Assembly (NCBI RefSeq): GCF_013408245.1
Contig: NZ_JACBYS010000002.1
Location: 62,001-126,000 of the forward strand
DNA from: Duganella sp. 1224
Lineage (GTDB): Bacteria > Pseudomonadota > Gammaproteobacteria > Burkholderiales > Burkholderiaceae_D
Length of the DNA stretch: 64,000 nt
Direction of reading: 5' to 3'
Numbering within the stretch: position 1 is the first letter of the stretch; every line of letters starts with the position of its first letter. A model generated the notes under the pieces. It saw nothing but the letters and a program-made list of their open reading frames with translations, searched no databases and was not told the origin of the DNA. Made by a program: the position numbers and the translations under genes. Positions 1 to 7,858 of the stretch are shown here, piece by piece.

Positions 1-424
1 CTACCAGATCGACGTCACCAAGCCGGTCGGCAGCCGCATCGTCAACCTGACCTACAACGGCAAGGCGGTGGCCGATGGCGATGACTTCATCGTGGCCACC
101 AACGATTACCGCGCCGGCGGCGGCGGCGCGGTGCCCGGCATCGATGGCAGCAAGACCATCATCAAGTCGCCGGACGCCAACCAGACCGTGGTCAGCAACT
201 ACCTGAGCGCGCAGGGCGCGGCCACCGGCAAGGTGACGCTGGCCAACAACGGCAGCGCGCGCAGCTGGAGCTTCGTCAAGGTGGCGACCGCCGGGCCGGT
301 GATCCTGCGTTCGGCGCCCGGCCACCTGGCGGTGGCCCAGGGCAGCGGCCTGGCGGCGGTGACCGCCGAGGGCGCGCTGGACGCCAGCGGCTTCGCCAAG
401 TACACCATCGACCTGAGCAAGTGA
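1..424 (+). CDS. cpdB: 2',3'-cyclic-nucleotide 2'-phosphodiesterase/3'-nucleotidase, C-terminal part
   Basis: Only the last ~140 codons are present; the reading frame is open from base 2 and the start lies left of the window. The visible part matches the 5'-nucleotidase C-terminal domain. It has the substrate-binding segment ATNDYRAGGGG followed by a PGIDG turn, which corresponds to the TN.YRA.GGG motif that stacks on the nucleoside base in this family. CpdB enzymes are periplasmic and hydrolyse 2',3'-cyclic nucleotides and 3'-nucleotides. The family is clear, but the split between CpdB and a generic 5'-nucleotidase rests on this fragment alone. The next gene starts 1 nt after the stop codon, so they are probably co-transcribed. 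Confidence 0.8.
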   Translation, partial: YQIDVTKPVGSRIVNLTYNGKAVADGDDFIVATNDYRAGGGGAVPGIDGSKTIIKSPDANQTVVSNYLSAQGAATGKVTLANNGSARSWSFVKVATAGPVILRSAPGHLAVAQGSGLAAVTAEGALDASGFAKYTIDLSK

Positions 425-425
425 G

Positions 426-1151
426 ATGCGCGCGCTGACCGCAGTATTGCTGAGTTCGGCTTTGCTGTGCGGCTGCCAGATGCCGCACGAAAAACCGACC
501 TCGGCACAAATCGAAGTCGTCGGCATGAAGGCCAGGCAGGAGGCCGATCCGCACGCCGAGCGCAAGCTGATGGCGTGGGCCGGGCAGCACCTGCCGGTCG
601 CGCAGCGCGAACTGGCGATTCTGTACCAGTCGCGTCCGGCGCAGCGCGCCGACGCGCTCGCGCTGTTTGCGCGCGCGGCGCGCGCCGGCGATGTCGAGGC
701 CGCCTTCCAGCTGGGCGAGATGCTGCGGCTGGGCGCGCCGGGCGTGGCGGCCGCGCCGGCGGCGGCCGCGCCGTGGTATGCGCTGGCGGCGCAGCGCCAG
801 CACGCGAGGGCGGCGCTGACGCTGGGGCTGATGGTCAAGAACGGCAACGGCGTGCCGCGCGATCCGGCGCGGGCGGCCGGCCTGCTGACCCAGGCGGGTG
901 AGCTGGGCAATGCACACGCGATGTTCCTGCTGTCGAATCTCTACCGCGAGGGCGAGGGCGTGGCGCGCGATCCGGTCAGGGCGCGCGCATGGCTGCGCGA
1001 GGCCGCCGAGCACGAGTATCCGCCGGCCATCCAGGAACTGGCGATGACGATGCAGACCGGTGACGCACTAACTCAAAAAGATGAGCTGGGAGCCACCCAC
1101 TTGATGATGGAAGCCAGCGAGCACCGGCGCAATAATTGGAACCGGTTCTGA
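426..1151 (+). CDS. Sel1-repeat lipoprotein
   Basis: 241-residue protein. The N-terminus is a lipoprotein signal (MRALTAVLLSSALLCGC) with Cys17 as the likely lipidated residue. The rest consists of alpha-helical Sel1/TPR-like repeats, visible as repeating units such as A..LG.M...G.GV.RD..RA and LG.A.A...L...Y..GEGV.RD..RA between about residues 75 and 215. Sel1 repeats mediate protein-protein contacts; the partner is unknown. The gene starts 1 nt after the phosphodiesterase stop. Membrane-anchored periplasmic location is inferred from the lipobox. Confidence 0.8.
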   Translation: MRALTAVLLSSALLCGCQMPHEKPTSAQIEVVGMKARQEADPHAERKLMAWAGQHLPVAQRELAILYQSRPAQRADALALFARAARAGDVEAAFQLGEMLRLGAPGVAAAPAAAAPWYALAAQRQHARAALTLGLMVKNGNGVPRDPARAAGLLTQAGELGNAHAMFLLSNLYREGEGVARDPVRARAWLREAAEHEYPPAIQELAMTMQTGDALTQKDELGATHLMMEASEHRRNNWNRF

Positions 1152-1190
1152 AGCATCACGGCTTCCGGGCCGTCATCTCAGGAGAATCCA

Positions 1191-1670
1191 ATGAAAGCAC
1201 TGTTCACCGCGCTGCTGCTGGCCAGCGCCGGGCTGGCCCAGGCGGCGCCGCCCAACGCCTCGCCGATCTACGGCGTCACCGTGCCGGAAGGCTACCGCAA
1301 ATGGCAATTCATCGCCCCGGCCCACGAGACCCCGCCGCTGGACGAACTGCGCGTGGTGGTCGGCAATCCGGTCGCCATGGCGGCCATCGAGAAAAACCAG
1401 TTGCCCTTCCCTGACGGCACCATCCTGGTCAAGCTGGCGTGGAAACACGTGCAATCGACCGAATCGCCGCCGGCCTACGTGCCGGGCAAGGCCACCACGG
1501 TGCAGGTGATGGTCAAGGACTCGAAGAAATACGCGGCCACCGGGGGCTGGGGCTTCGGCCGCTTCGTCAACGGCAAGCCGGTGGACGAGGCCCAGCATCA
1601 AACCTGCTGGGGCTGCCACCAGGCGCTGGTCAAGAACCACGACTTCGTCTTCACCCGCTTCGCGCCGTGA
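1191..1670 (+). CDS. cytochrome P460 family protein (copy 1)
   Basis: 159 residues with a cleavable signal peptide (MKALFTALLLASAGLAQA). There is one haem c motif near the C-terminus, CWGCH, as in cytochrome P460, where the haem is bound by two Cys and the chain also carries a Lys-haem cross-link. P460 proteins are periplasmic and some oxidise hydroxylamine or detoxify nitrogen oxides; the substrate here cannot be read from the sequence. AGGAG lies just before the ATG. A close paralogue lies at 13732-14205, with about 12 differences over the ~135 mature residues. Confidence 0.85.
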   Translation: MKALFTALLLASAGLAQAAPPNASPIYGVTVPEGYRKWQFIAPAHETPPLDELRVVVGNPVAMAAIEKNQLPFPDGTILVKLAWKHVQSTESPPAYVPGKATTVQVMVKDSKKYAATGGWGFGRFVNGKPVDEAQHQTCWGCHQALVKNHDFVFTRFAP

Positions 1671-1764
1671 CGGTTGGTTGAACAACGCACAGACGCGACC
1701 AGGTGCGGCTCCTAGACTGGCCTGGCAGTCCCCCGCACGTTCATTAGCCACGCAAGGAGCCGAC

Positions 1765-2280
1765 ATGAGAACCACTTCCCCATCGCAGGGCAAAATCCCC
1801 AAGCCTATTCCGACTGAAACGCAACCGCAGGACGCCATCGCGCTGCTGATTGAAGACCATGAAACCGTCAAGGACATGTTCGAGCAGTACGAGCAGCTGG
1901 GCGACCGCGCCAATGTCAGCAAGCACAAGCTCGCGCTGCAGATCTGCGAGGCGCTGACCAAGCACACCATGATCGAGGAGGAAATCTTCTACCCGGCCGT
2001 GCGCAAGGCCATCAAGGACGACGACATGATGGACGAGGCCGTTGTCGAGCACGCCTCGGCGAAGGACCTGATCGCCCAGATCCAGACCATGGCGCCGACC
2101 GATGACCTGTTCGACGCCAAGGTCAAGGTGCTGTCGGAAATGATCGACCACCACGTCGAGGAAGAAGAAACCGAGATGTTCCCCAAAGTCCGCAAAACCA
2201 AGCTGGACCTGGAAGAACTGGGTGCCGCGCTGGCCGCCCGCAAGGACGAAATCGAGCTGCCGCCCACCGGCACCGCCTAA
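1765..2280 (+). CDS. hemerythrin HHE cation-binding domain protein
   Basis: 171 residues. The ATG at 1765 is preceded by a good AAGGAG, so the longer upstream reading is not used. The helical-bundle metal ligands are visible: LIEDHETVKDMF, LTKHTMIEEEIFYPAV, VEHASAKDLI and IDHHVEEEETEMFP, i.e. the HxxxE and HHxxEE pattern of a di-iron hemerythrin-like fold. No signal peptide, so it is cytoplasmic. Such proteins bind O2 or NO or sense iron or redox state; the role here is not defined. The 3' end overlaps the convergent fusion gene on the minus strand by 4 nt. Confidence 0.85.
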   Translation: MRTTSPSQGKIPKPIPTETQPQDAIALLIEDHETVKDMFEQYEQLGDRANVSKHKLALQICEALTKHTMIEEEIFYPAVRKAIKDDDMMDEAVVEHASAKDLIAQIQTMAPTDDLFDAKVKVLSEMIDHHVEEEETEMFPKVRKTKLDLEELGAALAARKDEIELPPTGTA

Positions 2281-3422
2281 ACCGCCAGCCGGTCTATCTC
2301 GCGCTGCATATTGTCGATGGCGCGCTCGTTGTACTGTTCGGCAAAGTAGGCGTTGCCGAACAGCAGGCCTTGCTGCGCCTTGCGGCACAGGTGCGCCAGC
2401 GCCGCGCCGCGCTGCTGGCGGTACGTCGCATCCGGCAGATGGCTGTACTCCTGCCGGATCGCCCGCGCGTAGTTCTGGTAGACCTCGTCGTCCTGGCCGA
2501 GAATGGCCAGGTCCACGCTTAGCAGCACGTCCTTCAGCCGGTGCGTGATGGCTGCCTCCTGGAAATGGTCGGTGGCGCGTATCAGCTCGGCCGCGTCGCC
2601 GGTTTCCTGGCCCAGGTGGCTGCCCAGCCACAGCTGCGCGCTGGCCTCCTCGTTGGTCGGCGCCGCCGGGTCGCCGTGGTGGCCGTACTCGGCGTCATGG
2701 AACCAGAACGCCTGCTTGATGATGTCGACGTCGGCCGGATCGGGCCGGGTGTTGGCAGCCCACACGCGGATCTCGCACAGGCCGTGCACCAGGTGGTCGA
2801 GGTTGTGGTAGTGGCGCGCCGCGCCGCCGTAGCAGCCGGGGCCGGTCAGGCGCGCGAACCAGTCGTCGGCGTGGGCGATGGCGGTGGCGTCGCGGTGGGC
2901 GTAGTCCCACAGCGTTTCCCACTCCTTGCGCAGCCAGCTCAGCACCCAGGCGTGATAGGCCGGCCCCGGGACGAATTTCTTCATGATCCAGTTCCAGCCG
3001 ATCGGCCCCTCCAGCGCCTTGACGAACGACGAGCTGACCGAGCCGAGGTCGCGCGGCGGCATCACGAACACCGTCTTGGCGCCCTGCAGCACGTCGACGT
3101 TGGTTTGCTGGATCAGGTTCTCGTAATCGAAATCGGCGGTGGTGCGGATGCCGCGGATCAGGCATTCCACGCCCTGCTTCTTGGCCGCGCGCGCCGTGTA
3201 GTCGCCGCGCACGATCACCACCGACACATTGGCCCAGCCCTGCTCGGCGCAGCTGAGCGCGATGATGCTCTTGCGCTCCTCGGCGGTGAACTTGGGCTTC
3301 TTGGCCGGATTTTCAGACAGAAAGACCACCACCTCGTCCGCCAGCGAACGGGCTTCGTTGATCACCCACATGTGACCGTTGGTGATCGGGTCCAGGGTTC
3401 CCGAAAATCCGATTTTCTTCAT
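2277..3422 (-). CDS. CoaD-like nucleotidyltransferase fused to an HD-superfamily phosphohydrolase domain
   Basis: 381 residues, starting at the ATG at 3422, which has GGAG six bases upstream. Residues 1 to about 160 form a pantetheine-phosphate adenylyltransferase-type domain: GTLDPITNGH matches the ATP-binding T/HxGH motif, RGIRTTADFDYE matches the CoaD RG.R...DF.YE block, and SVSSSFVK matches the ISSS.VR block. Residues ~165-381 resemble the predicted metal-dependent HD phosphohydrolases (COG4339 type), with HYHNLDH and FWFHDAEY supplying likely metal ligands. CoaD is normally a stand-alone protein of about 160 residues, so this is either a second, specialised enzyme or a bifunctional protein. 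It is the last gene of a probable minus-strand run with degQ and the two-component pair. Confidence 0.75.
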   Translation of the reverse strand: MKKIGFSGTLDPITNGHMWVINEARSLADEVVVFLSENPAKKPKFTAEERKSIIALSCAEQGWANVSVVIVRGDYTARAAKKQGVECLIRGIRTTADFDYENLIQQTNVDVLQGAKTVFVMPPRDLGSVSSSFVKALEGPIGWNWIMKKFVPGPAYHAWVLSWLRKEWETLWDYAHRDATAIAHADDWFARLTGPGCYGGAARHYHNLDHLVHGLCEIRVWAANTRPDPADVDIIKQAFWFHDAEYGHHGDPAAPTNEEASAQLWLGSHLGQETGDAAELIRATDHFQEAAITHRLKDVLLSVDLAILGQDDEVYQNYARAIRQEYSHLPDATYRQQRGAALAHLCRKAQQGLLFGNAYFAEQYNERAIDNMQREIDRLAV

Positions 3423-3454
3423 GCGCCACTCCAGCACCGTGTAAAAACGGCATT

Positions 3455-4843
3455 TTAGACCGGAGTGGGCTTGGCAGTCTCGGGAAAATCGACATTGACC
3501 TTCAGCCCGCCCAGGCGTTCGGACTGCTCCAGCGACAGCACGGCAGCGTGGCGCTCGGCGATCGACTGCACGATCGCCATGCCCAGACCGCTGCCGCCGG
3601 CCGGGCTGCCCGGCACCCGGTAGAAGCGGCTGAACACCCGCTCGCGCTCCTCCGGCGGGATGCCGGGGCCGGAATCCTCGACGCTGAGCAGGATGCGCGG
3701 CTTGGCCTGTTTTGTGGCGGCCACGCTACGGCGCAGGTCGATATCGACGGTGCCGCCGGCCGGCGTGTACTTGATGGCGTTGTCGACCAGGTTGCGCAGC
3801 AGGATCAGCAGCGCGTCCTGCTGGCCGTTGACCCACACCTCATCGGCATGGTTGAGGCCGAGGTCGATCTGGCGCGCCTGCGCCAGCCCGTTCATGTCGC
3901 CCAGCACGCGCTTGACGATGTCGCCCAGGTTGACCGGCTCCAGCCGGATCTCGTCGCTGCCGCCCTCCTGCCGCGCCAGCATCAGCAATTGTTCGACCAG
4001 CCGCGTGGCGCGCTCGATGCCGGCCGTGACGCGGCCGATGGCCACCTTGCGCGCCGCCTCGTCCTGCGCCCGCTCCAGGCTCAGCACCTGCAGCTTGAGC
4101 GCCGCCAGCGGCGTGCGCAGCTCGTGCGCGGCGTCGGCCACGAAGTGCTGCTGCGCCTGGAACGCGGTGCGCACGCGGTCGAACAGCAGGTTGAGCTCCT
4201 GCACCAGCGGCAGCACCTCGTCCGGCAAGTCGTTTTCCGACACCGGCGACAGGTCCTCGGCCTGGCGCGCCGCCACCTGCCGCTTGACGCGCGACACCGG
4301 CGCCAGCGAGCCGGACACCACCCACCACACCACCAGCATCAGCACCGGCGCCATGACGGCGATCGGGCCGACCGTGCGCAGCGCCAGCGTGCCGGCCATG
4401 CGCTGGCGCACCGCCATGTCCTGCGCGATCTGCACCGTCTGGTTGGAGGTCTGCACCGAGAACACCCGGTAGGTGGTGTTGTTCACCCGCACATTGGAAA
4501 AGCCCAGCACCGCGCGCTGCGGCAGGGCCGCGCGCGACAGCGAGCGGAACACCTGGGCGCCGTCCGGGGTCCACACCTGCACCACCAGGTCGTCGTTTTC
4601 CGGATCGGCGGCGGTGTCGGCGGCCTTGTTGGTCAGCGTGGCGCTGGAACGCAGCGACATCGCCATCTGCTGCATGTGATAGTCGAAGATCTGGTCGGCG
4701 TCGCTGAGCGCGCTGCGGTAGGCGATCATCGCCTGGGCGATGGCCGCCATGGTAATGGCGGCCAGCAGGAACCACAGCAGGCGCCCGCGCAGCGAATGGG
4801 TCACCACCGGCACGCGCGGCAGCGGCGGCATCCTTACCTTCAT
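3455..4843 (-). CDS. two-component sensor histidine kinase (QseC/TctE type)
   Basis: 462 residues. TM segment at about 18-42, a periplasmic sensor region to about 155, and a second TM at ~157-180. A short linker leads to HisKA with the phospho-acceptor His240 in AAHELRTPL, then HATPase motifs NLVDNAIKYTP, DSGPGIP and GSGLGMAIV. The start ATG overlaps the stop of the response regulator gene by 4 nt (ATGA), so the two are translationally coupled. The domain layout matches QseC/PmrB-type sensors; the signal is unknown. The neighbouring periplasmic protease suggests envelope stress, which is inference. Confidence 0.88.
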   Translation of the reverse strand: MKVRMPPLPRVPVVTHSLRGRLLWFLLAAITMAAIAQAMIAYRSALSDADQIFDYHMQQMAMSLRSSATLTNKAADTAADPENDDLVVQVWTPDGAQVFRSLSRAALPQRAVLGFSNVRVNNTTYRVFSVQTSNQTVQIAQDMAVRQRMAGTLALRTVGPIAVMAPVLMLVVWWVVSGSLAPVSRVKRQVAARQAEDLSPVSENDLPDEVLPLVQELNLLFDRVRTAFQAQQHFVADAAHELRTPLAALKLQVLSLERAQDEAARKVAIGRVTAGIERATRLVEQLLMLARQEGGSDEIRLEPVNLGDIVKRVLGDMNGLAQARQIDLGLNHADEVWVNGQQDALLILLRNLVDNAIKYTPAGGTVDIDLRRSVAATKQAKPRILLSVEDSGPGIPPEERERVFSRFYRVPGSPAGGSGLGMAIVQSIAERHAAVLSLEQSERLGGLKVNVDFPETAKPTPV

Positions 4844-5499
4844 AGTTTCGGCACCATGTAGCCGAGGCCGCGCACGTTCTGGATCAGCTCGGCGCCAAGT
4901 TTCTTGCGCAGGCCGTGGATGTAGACTTCCACCGCGTTGCTGTTGACTTCATCCTTCCAGCTGTACAGCTTTTCCTCCAGCTGGTGGCGCGACAGCACGA
5001 TGCCCGGCCGCGCGATCAGCGCCTCCAGCACCGCCCATTCGCGCGCCGACAGGCTGACCGGCTTGCCGTCGGCGATGACTTCGCGGGTTTGCGGATTGAC
5101 GGTGACGTTGCCGTGCTCGAAGATCGGCTCGGCGCGGCCGGCCGAGCGGCGCAGCAGCGCGCGGATGCGCGCCAGCAGCTCGTCCAGGTCGTAGGGTTTG
5201 AGCACGTAGTCGTCGGCGCCGGCGTCGAGGCCGGCGATGCGCTGTTCCTTGGCGTCGCGCGCGGTGGCGATCAGCACCGGGGTCAGCTCCTTGCGCAGGC
5301 GCATCGAGCGCAGCACGTCGAGGCCGTCCTTGCGCGGCAGGCCCAGGTCCAGCAGTACCAGGTCGTAGGTCTGGGTCTGCAGCGCGGTATCGGCCATGGC
5401 GCCGTCCTTGACCCAGTCGACGGCGTAGTGCTCGGCCCGCAACAGGTCGAGCACCACCTCGCCGATCATCGTGTCGTCTTCTACCAGCAGAAGTCGCAT
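4840..5499 (-). CDS. OmpR-family response regulator
   Basis: 219 residues. The receiver domain has the acidic pair ED/D at residues 7-9, phospho-acceptor Asp51 in VLLDLGLP, and the conserved KPYDLDEL lysine. The C-terminal winged helix ends in VYIHGLRKKLG and VRGLGYMV, typical of OmpR/QseB-type DNA-binding domains. It overlaps the kinase gene downstream and starts 45 nt after the stop of the DegQ-like protease, so the three probably form one transcription unit. No cognate binding site could be recognised. Confidence 0.9.
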   Translation of the reverse strand: MRLLLVEDDTMIGEVVLDLLRAEHYAVDWVKDGAMADTALQTQTYDLVLLDLGLPRKDGLDVLRSMRLRKELTPVLIATARDAKEQRIAGLDAGADDYVLKPYDLDELLARIRALLRRSAGRAEPIFEHGNVTVNPQTREVIADGKPVSLSAREWAVLEALIARPGIVLSRHQLEEKLYSWKDEVNSNAVEVYIHGLRKKLGAELIQNVRGLGYMVPKL

Positions 5500-5544
5500 G
5501 TTGTTCCCTTTCTGTTTTTGTTGAGCGTTCTGCCGGCCCGAAGT

Positions 5545-7035
5545 TTAGCCCAGGCGGACCGGTATGAAGATTTTATCGTCGCCGCGCTGGATCAGCAATG
5601 CCACCGACTTGGAGGACTTGCCCACCACGTCGCGCACCTGCTCGACGCTGTTGACCGGCCGGCCATTGACCGACAGCAGCACGTCGCCCGGCTGCACACC
5701 GGCATCGGCCGCCGCGCCGCCGGCGTCCTGGATCAGCAGGCCGCTGGCGATGCCGGATTCCTGGCGTTCCGACGGGTCCAGCGGACGCAGCGACAAGCCC
5801 AGGCGGGTTTTGGCGCTGGCCTGGTCGGCCGGCGCGTCGGCCTTGGCGATCTTGTCGTTGGCGTTGCCCAGCGTCGCGGTGACCTGCTGCGGCTTGCCCT
5901 GGCGCCAGATGTCCAGCGTGATCTTGTCGCCCGGCGTCGACAGGCCCACCATCGACGGCAGGTCGGCCGAGCTGATGATCTTCTGGCCGTTGACCGCGCG
6001 GATCACGTCGCCCGACTTTAGGCCGGCCTTGTCGGCCGGACCGCCGCGCTCGACGTTCGAGATCAGCGCGCCCTCCGGCGTGGCCAGGTTGAACGAATCG
6101 GCAAAGCCCTGGTTGACCTCCTGCACCGTCACGCCCAGCTTGGCGTGCACCACCTTGCCGGTGGAGACGATCTGGTTCTTGATCTTGTTCGCCACATCGA
6201 TCGGGATGGCGAACGACAAGCCCTGGTAGCCGCCGGTCTGGCTGTAAATCTGCGAGTTGATGCCGACCACCTCGCCGCGGGTGTTGAACAGCGGGCCGCC
6301 GGAGTTACCCGGATTGACCGCCACGTCGGTCTGGATGAACGGCACGTTACCATCCGGCAGCGAGCGGCCCTTGGCGCTGACCACGCCGGCGGTGACGGTG
6401 TTGTCCAGGCCGTATGGCGAGCCGATCGCCAGCACCCATTCCCCCACTTTCAGGTCGTTGCCCTTGGCCAGCGGCACCACCGGCAGGTTCTTGGCGTCGA
6501 TTTTCAGTACGGCGACGTCGCTCTGCGGGTCGGAACCCAGCACCTTGGCGCGGAATTCGCGGCGGTCGGTCAGCTTGACCACCACCTCGCTGGCGTCACG
6601 CACCACGTGGGCGTTGGTCAGGATGATGCCGTCCGGGCTGATGATGAAGCCCGAGCCCAGGCCGTGGGTCGGCACCTGGCGCTGCTGGCCGCGCTGCTGG
6701 CCCTGGAAGCGGCGGAAGAATTCGTAGAAAGGATCGTCCGCGTACGGATCGTTGCGGCCTTGCGGGCCGTCCGGATCGAAGGCGGTCTTGGTGCTGCCGG
6801 TAACGTTGATGTTGACCACGGCCGGACCGTTCTGCGCGACGATCGAGCTGAAGTCCGGCAGCGTAATGCCGGGCGCGGCGACGGGCGCCGGCGCGGCGCT
6901 CGCGGCCACGGCGGCAACCGGCACGGTGGCGGCGGCCACGGCGGCGTTTTGTTTGACAGCGACTGCACCGCCCACGCCGACCACGCCCAGTACGGCGACG
7001 GCGACGGCAGCACGCTTGAGAGTAGAATTGGACAT
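5545..7035 (-). CDS. Do-like periplasmic serine protease (DegP/DegQ/MucD family)
   Basis: 496 residues from the ATG at 7035, with AGGAGA upstream. There is an N-terminal membrane/signal segment (~8-28) and an Ala/Pro-rich linker. The trypsin-like domain has catalytic His143 (TNAHVV), Asp173 (SDVAVL) and Ser245 (GNSGGPLF). Two PDZ domains follow at about 290-380 and 400-490. The Q-linker loop (FQGQQRGQQRQV, ~110-121) corresponds to the LA loop. The protease degrades or refolds misfolded envelope proteins. It lies directly upstream of a two-component system. Whether it is DegP-, DegQ- or MucD-like cannot be settled by eye. Confidence 0.9.
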   Translation of the reverse strand: MSNSTLKRAAVAVAVLGVVGVGGAVAVKQNAAVAAATVPVAAVAASAAPAPVAAPGITLPDFSSIVAQNGPAVVNINVTGSTKTAFDPDGPQGRNDPYADDPFYEFFRRFQGQQRGQQRQVPTHGLGSGFIISPDGIILTNAHVVRDASEVVVKLTDRREFRAKVLGSDPQSDVAVLKIDAKNLPVVPLAKGNDLKVGEWVLAIGSPYGLDNTVTAGVVSAKGRSLPDGNVPFIQTDVAVNPGNSGGPLFNTRGEVVGINSQIYSQTGGYQGLSFAIPIDVANKIKNQIVSTGKVVHAKLGVTVQEVNQGFADSFNLATPEGALISNVERGGPADKAGLKSGDVIRAVNGQKIISSADLPSMVGLSTPGDKITLDIWRQGKPQQVTATLGNANDKIAKADAPADQASAKTRLGLSLRPLDPSERQESGIASGLLIQDAGGAAADAGVQPGDVLLSVNGRPVNSVEQVRDVVGKSSKSVALLIQRGDDKIFIPVRLG

Positions 7036-7132
7036 CACGGTTCTCCTATGGCTGAAGTCTCACTTTAGATGTATCCAATATGAGGCTAAAAACTTAGGTC
7101 CTACTTAACCAAAATGCTTCGTTACAACGCAA

Positions 7133-7156
7133 AACTGGCCGGATAACCGGCCAGTT
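7133..7156 (-). terminator. probable terminator of the hsp20 gene
   Basis: Perfect 10-bp stem (AACTGGCCGG / CCGGCCAGTT) with an ATAA loop, 23 nt beyond the hsp20 stop. Read on the minus strand, the stem ends in TTTT. It could also shield the degQ leader downstream. Confidence 0.6.
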
Positions 7157-7179
7157 GCAAGGACTACATTAAAGCGGAA

Positions 7180-7635
7180 TTAAGCGGCCTGGCGCTGCTC
7201 CAGGGCAGTCACGTTGTCGCTGCCGTCGATGACGATTTTGCGTGGCTTCAGGGCTTCCGGAATCTCACGCACCAGTTCGATGGTGAGCATGCCGTTGTCG
7301 AAGCTGGCGCCGGTCACTTTAACGTGGTTGGCCAGCTGGAAGCGCTGCTCGAAATCGCGGGCGGCGATGCCACGGTGCAGATAGGTGCGCTCGGTGGCGT
7401 CCTTCTGCTTGCGGCCCACCACGGTCAGCGAGTCACGCTCGAAGGTGATGTCGATTTCCGAACGGGTGAAGCCGGCCAGCGCCATGACGATGCGGTACTG
7501 GTCGTCCGACACGAGTTCGATATTGTATGGGGGATAGCTAGGGGCGTCGTTGCGCTGGGCGTCGTTCAGCAGTTGTGCCAGACGATCGAAGCCGATGGCG
7601 GAACGGTACAGTGGGGCGAGATCAAAAGTACGCAT
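7180..7635 (-). CDS. Hsp20 small heat shock protein (IbpA type)
   Basis: 151 residues from the ATG at 7635, with AAGGA upstream; an upstream in-frame extension lacks support. The N-terminus FDLAPLYRSAIGFDRL and the alpha-crystallin domain (YNIELVSDDQYRIVMALAGF, LTVVGRKQ, HRGIAARDFEQRFQL, NGMLTIEL) match bacterial IbpA/HspA proteins. These are cytoplasmic holdases that bind unfolded proteins. A sigma32-like promoter and a Shine-Dalgarno-sequestering hairpin lie upstream and are listed separately. A terminator-like hairpin follows. Confidence 0.93.
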   Translation of the reverse strand: MRTFDLAPLYRSAIGFDRLAQLLNDAQRNDAPSYPPYNIELVSDDQYRIVMALAGFTRSEIDITFERDSLTVVGRKQKDATERTYLHRGIAARDFEQRFQLANHVKVTGASFDNGMLTIELVREIPEALKPRKIVIDGSDNVTALEQRQAA

Positions 7636-7640
7636 GATAA

Positions 7641-7665
7641 ATATCCTTTTCAAAATAAGCGATAT
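7641..7665 (-). promoter_or_regulatory. candidate RNA thermometer over the hsp20 ribosome-binding site
   Basis: In the hsp20 mRNA, AUAUC (7665-7661) can pair perfectly with GAUAU (7645-7641), and the inner UUUU can pair with AAAA next to it. The closing strand contains the GGA of the Shine-Dalgarno AAGGA, so the site is hidden when the hairpin is folded. Weak A-U rich hairpins of this type at hsp20 starts are known as fourU or ROSE-like thermometers. This case is inferred from pairing only. Confidence 0.4.
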
Positions 7666-7720
7666 GGTCTGACAGGGGAAGTTCCCCTCCCGCGGTCCCC
7701 TTCTGGGCAACCGCTGAGTC

Positions 7721-7750
7721 CCATATAAGTCGTGCCAAAACGCTTTCAAG
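7721..7750 (-). promoter_or_regulatory. sigma32-like heat-shock promoter of hsp20
   Basis: The minus strand reads CTTGAAA (7750-7744), a 14-nt spacer, then CTTATAT (7729-7723). The -35 matches the sigma32 consensus CTTGAAA; the -10 is a fair match to the CCCCATnT class. The predicted leader of about 80 nt is long enough to hold the thermometer hairpin. Confidence 0.55.
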
Positions 7751-7858
7751 AGGTTTTTTTTAAAAATTTTTCGCTGCGGCGCGTCATCCCTTTGCGAGAT
7801 TTGCAAGTTACCCCCGTGCTACACTCGTTTTCTTGTTCAACCGTTTTCCTTGACACCA

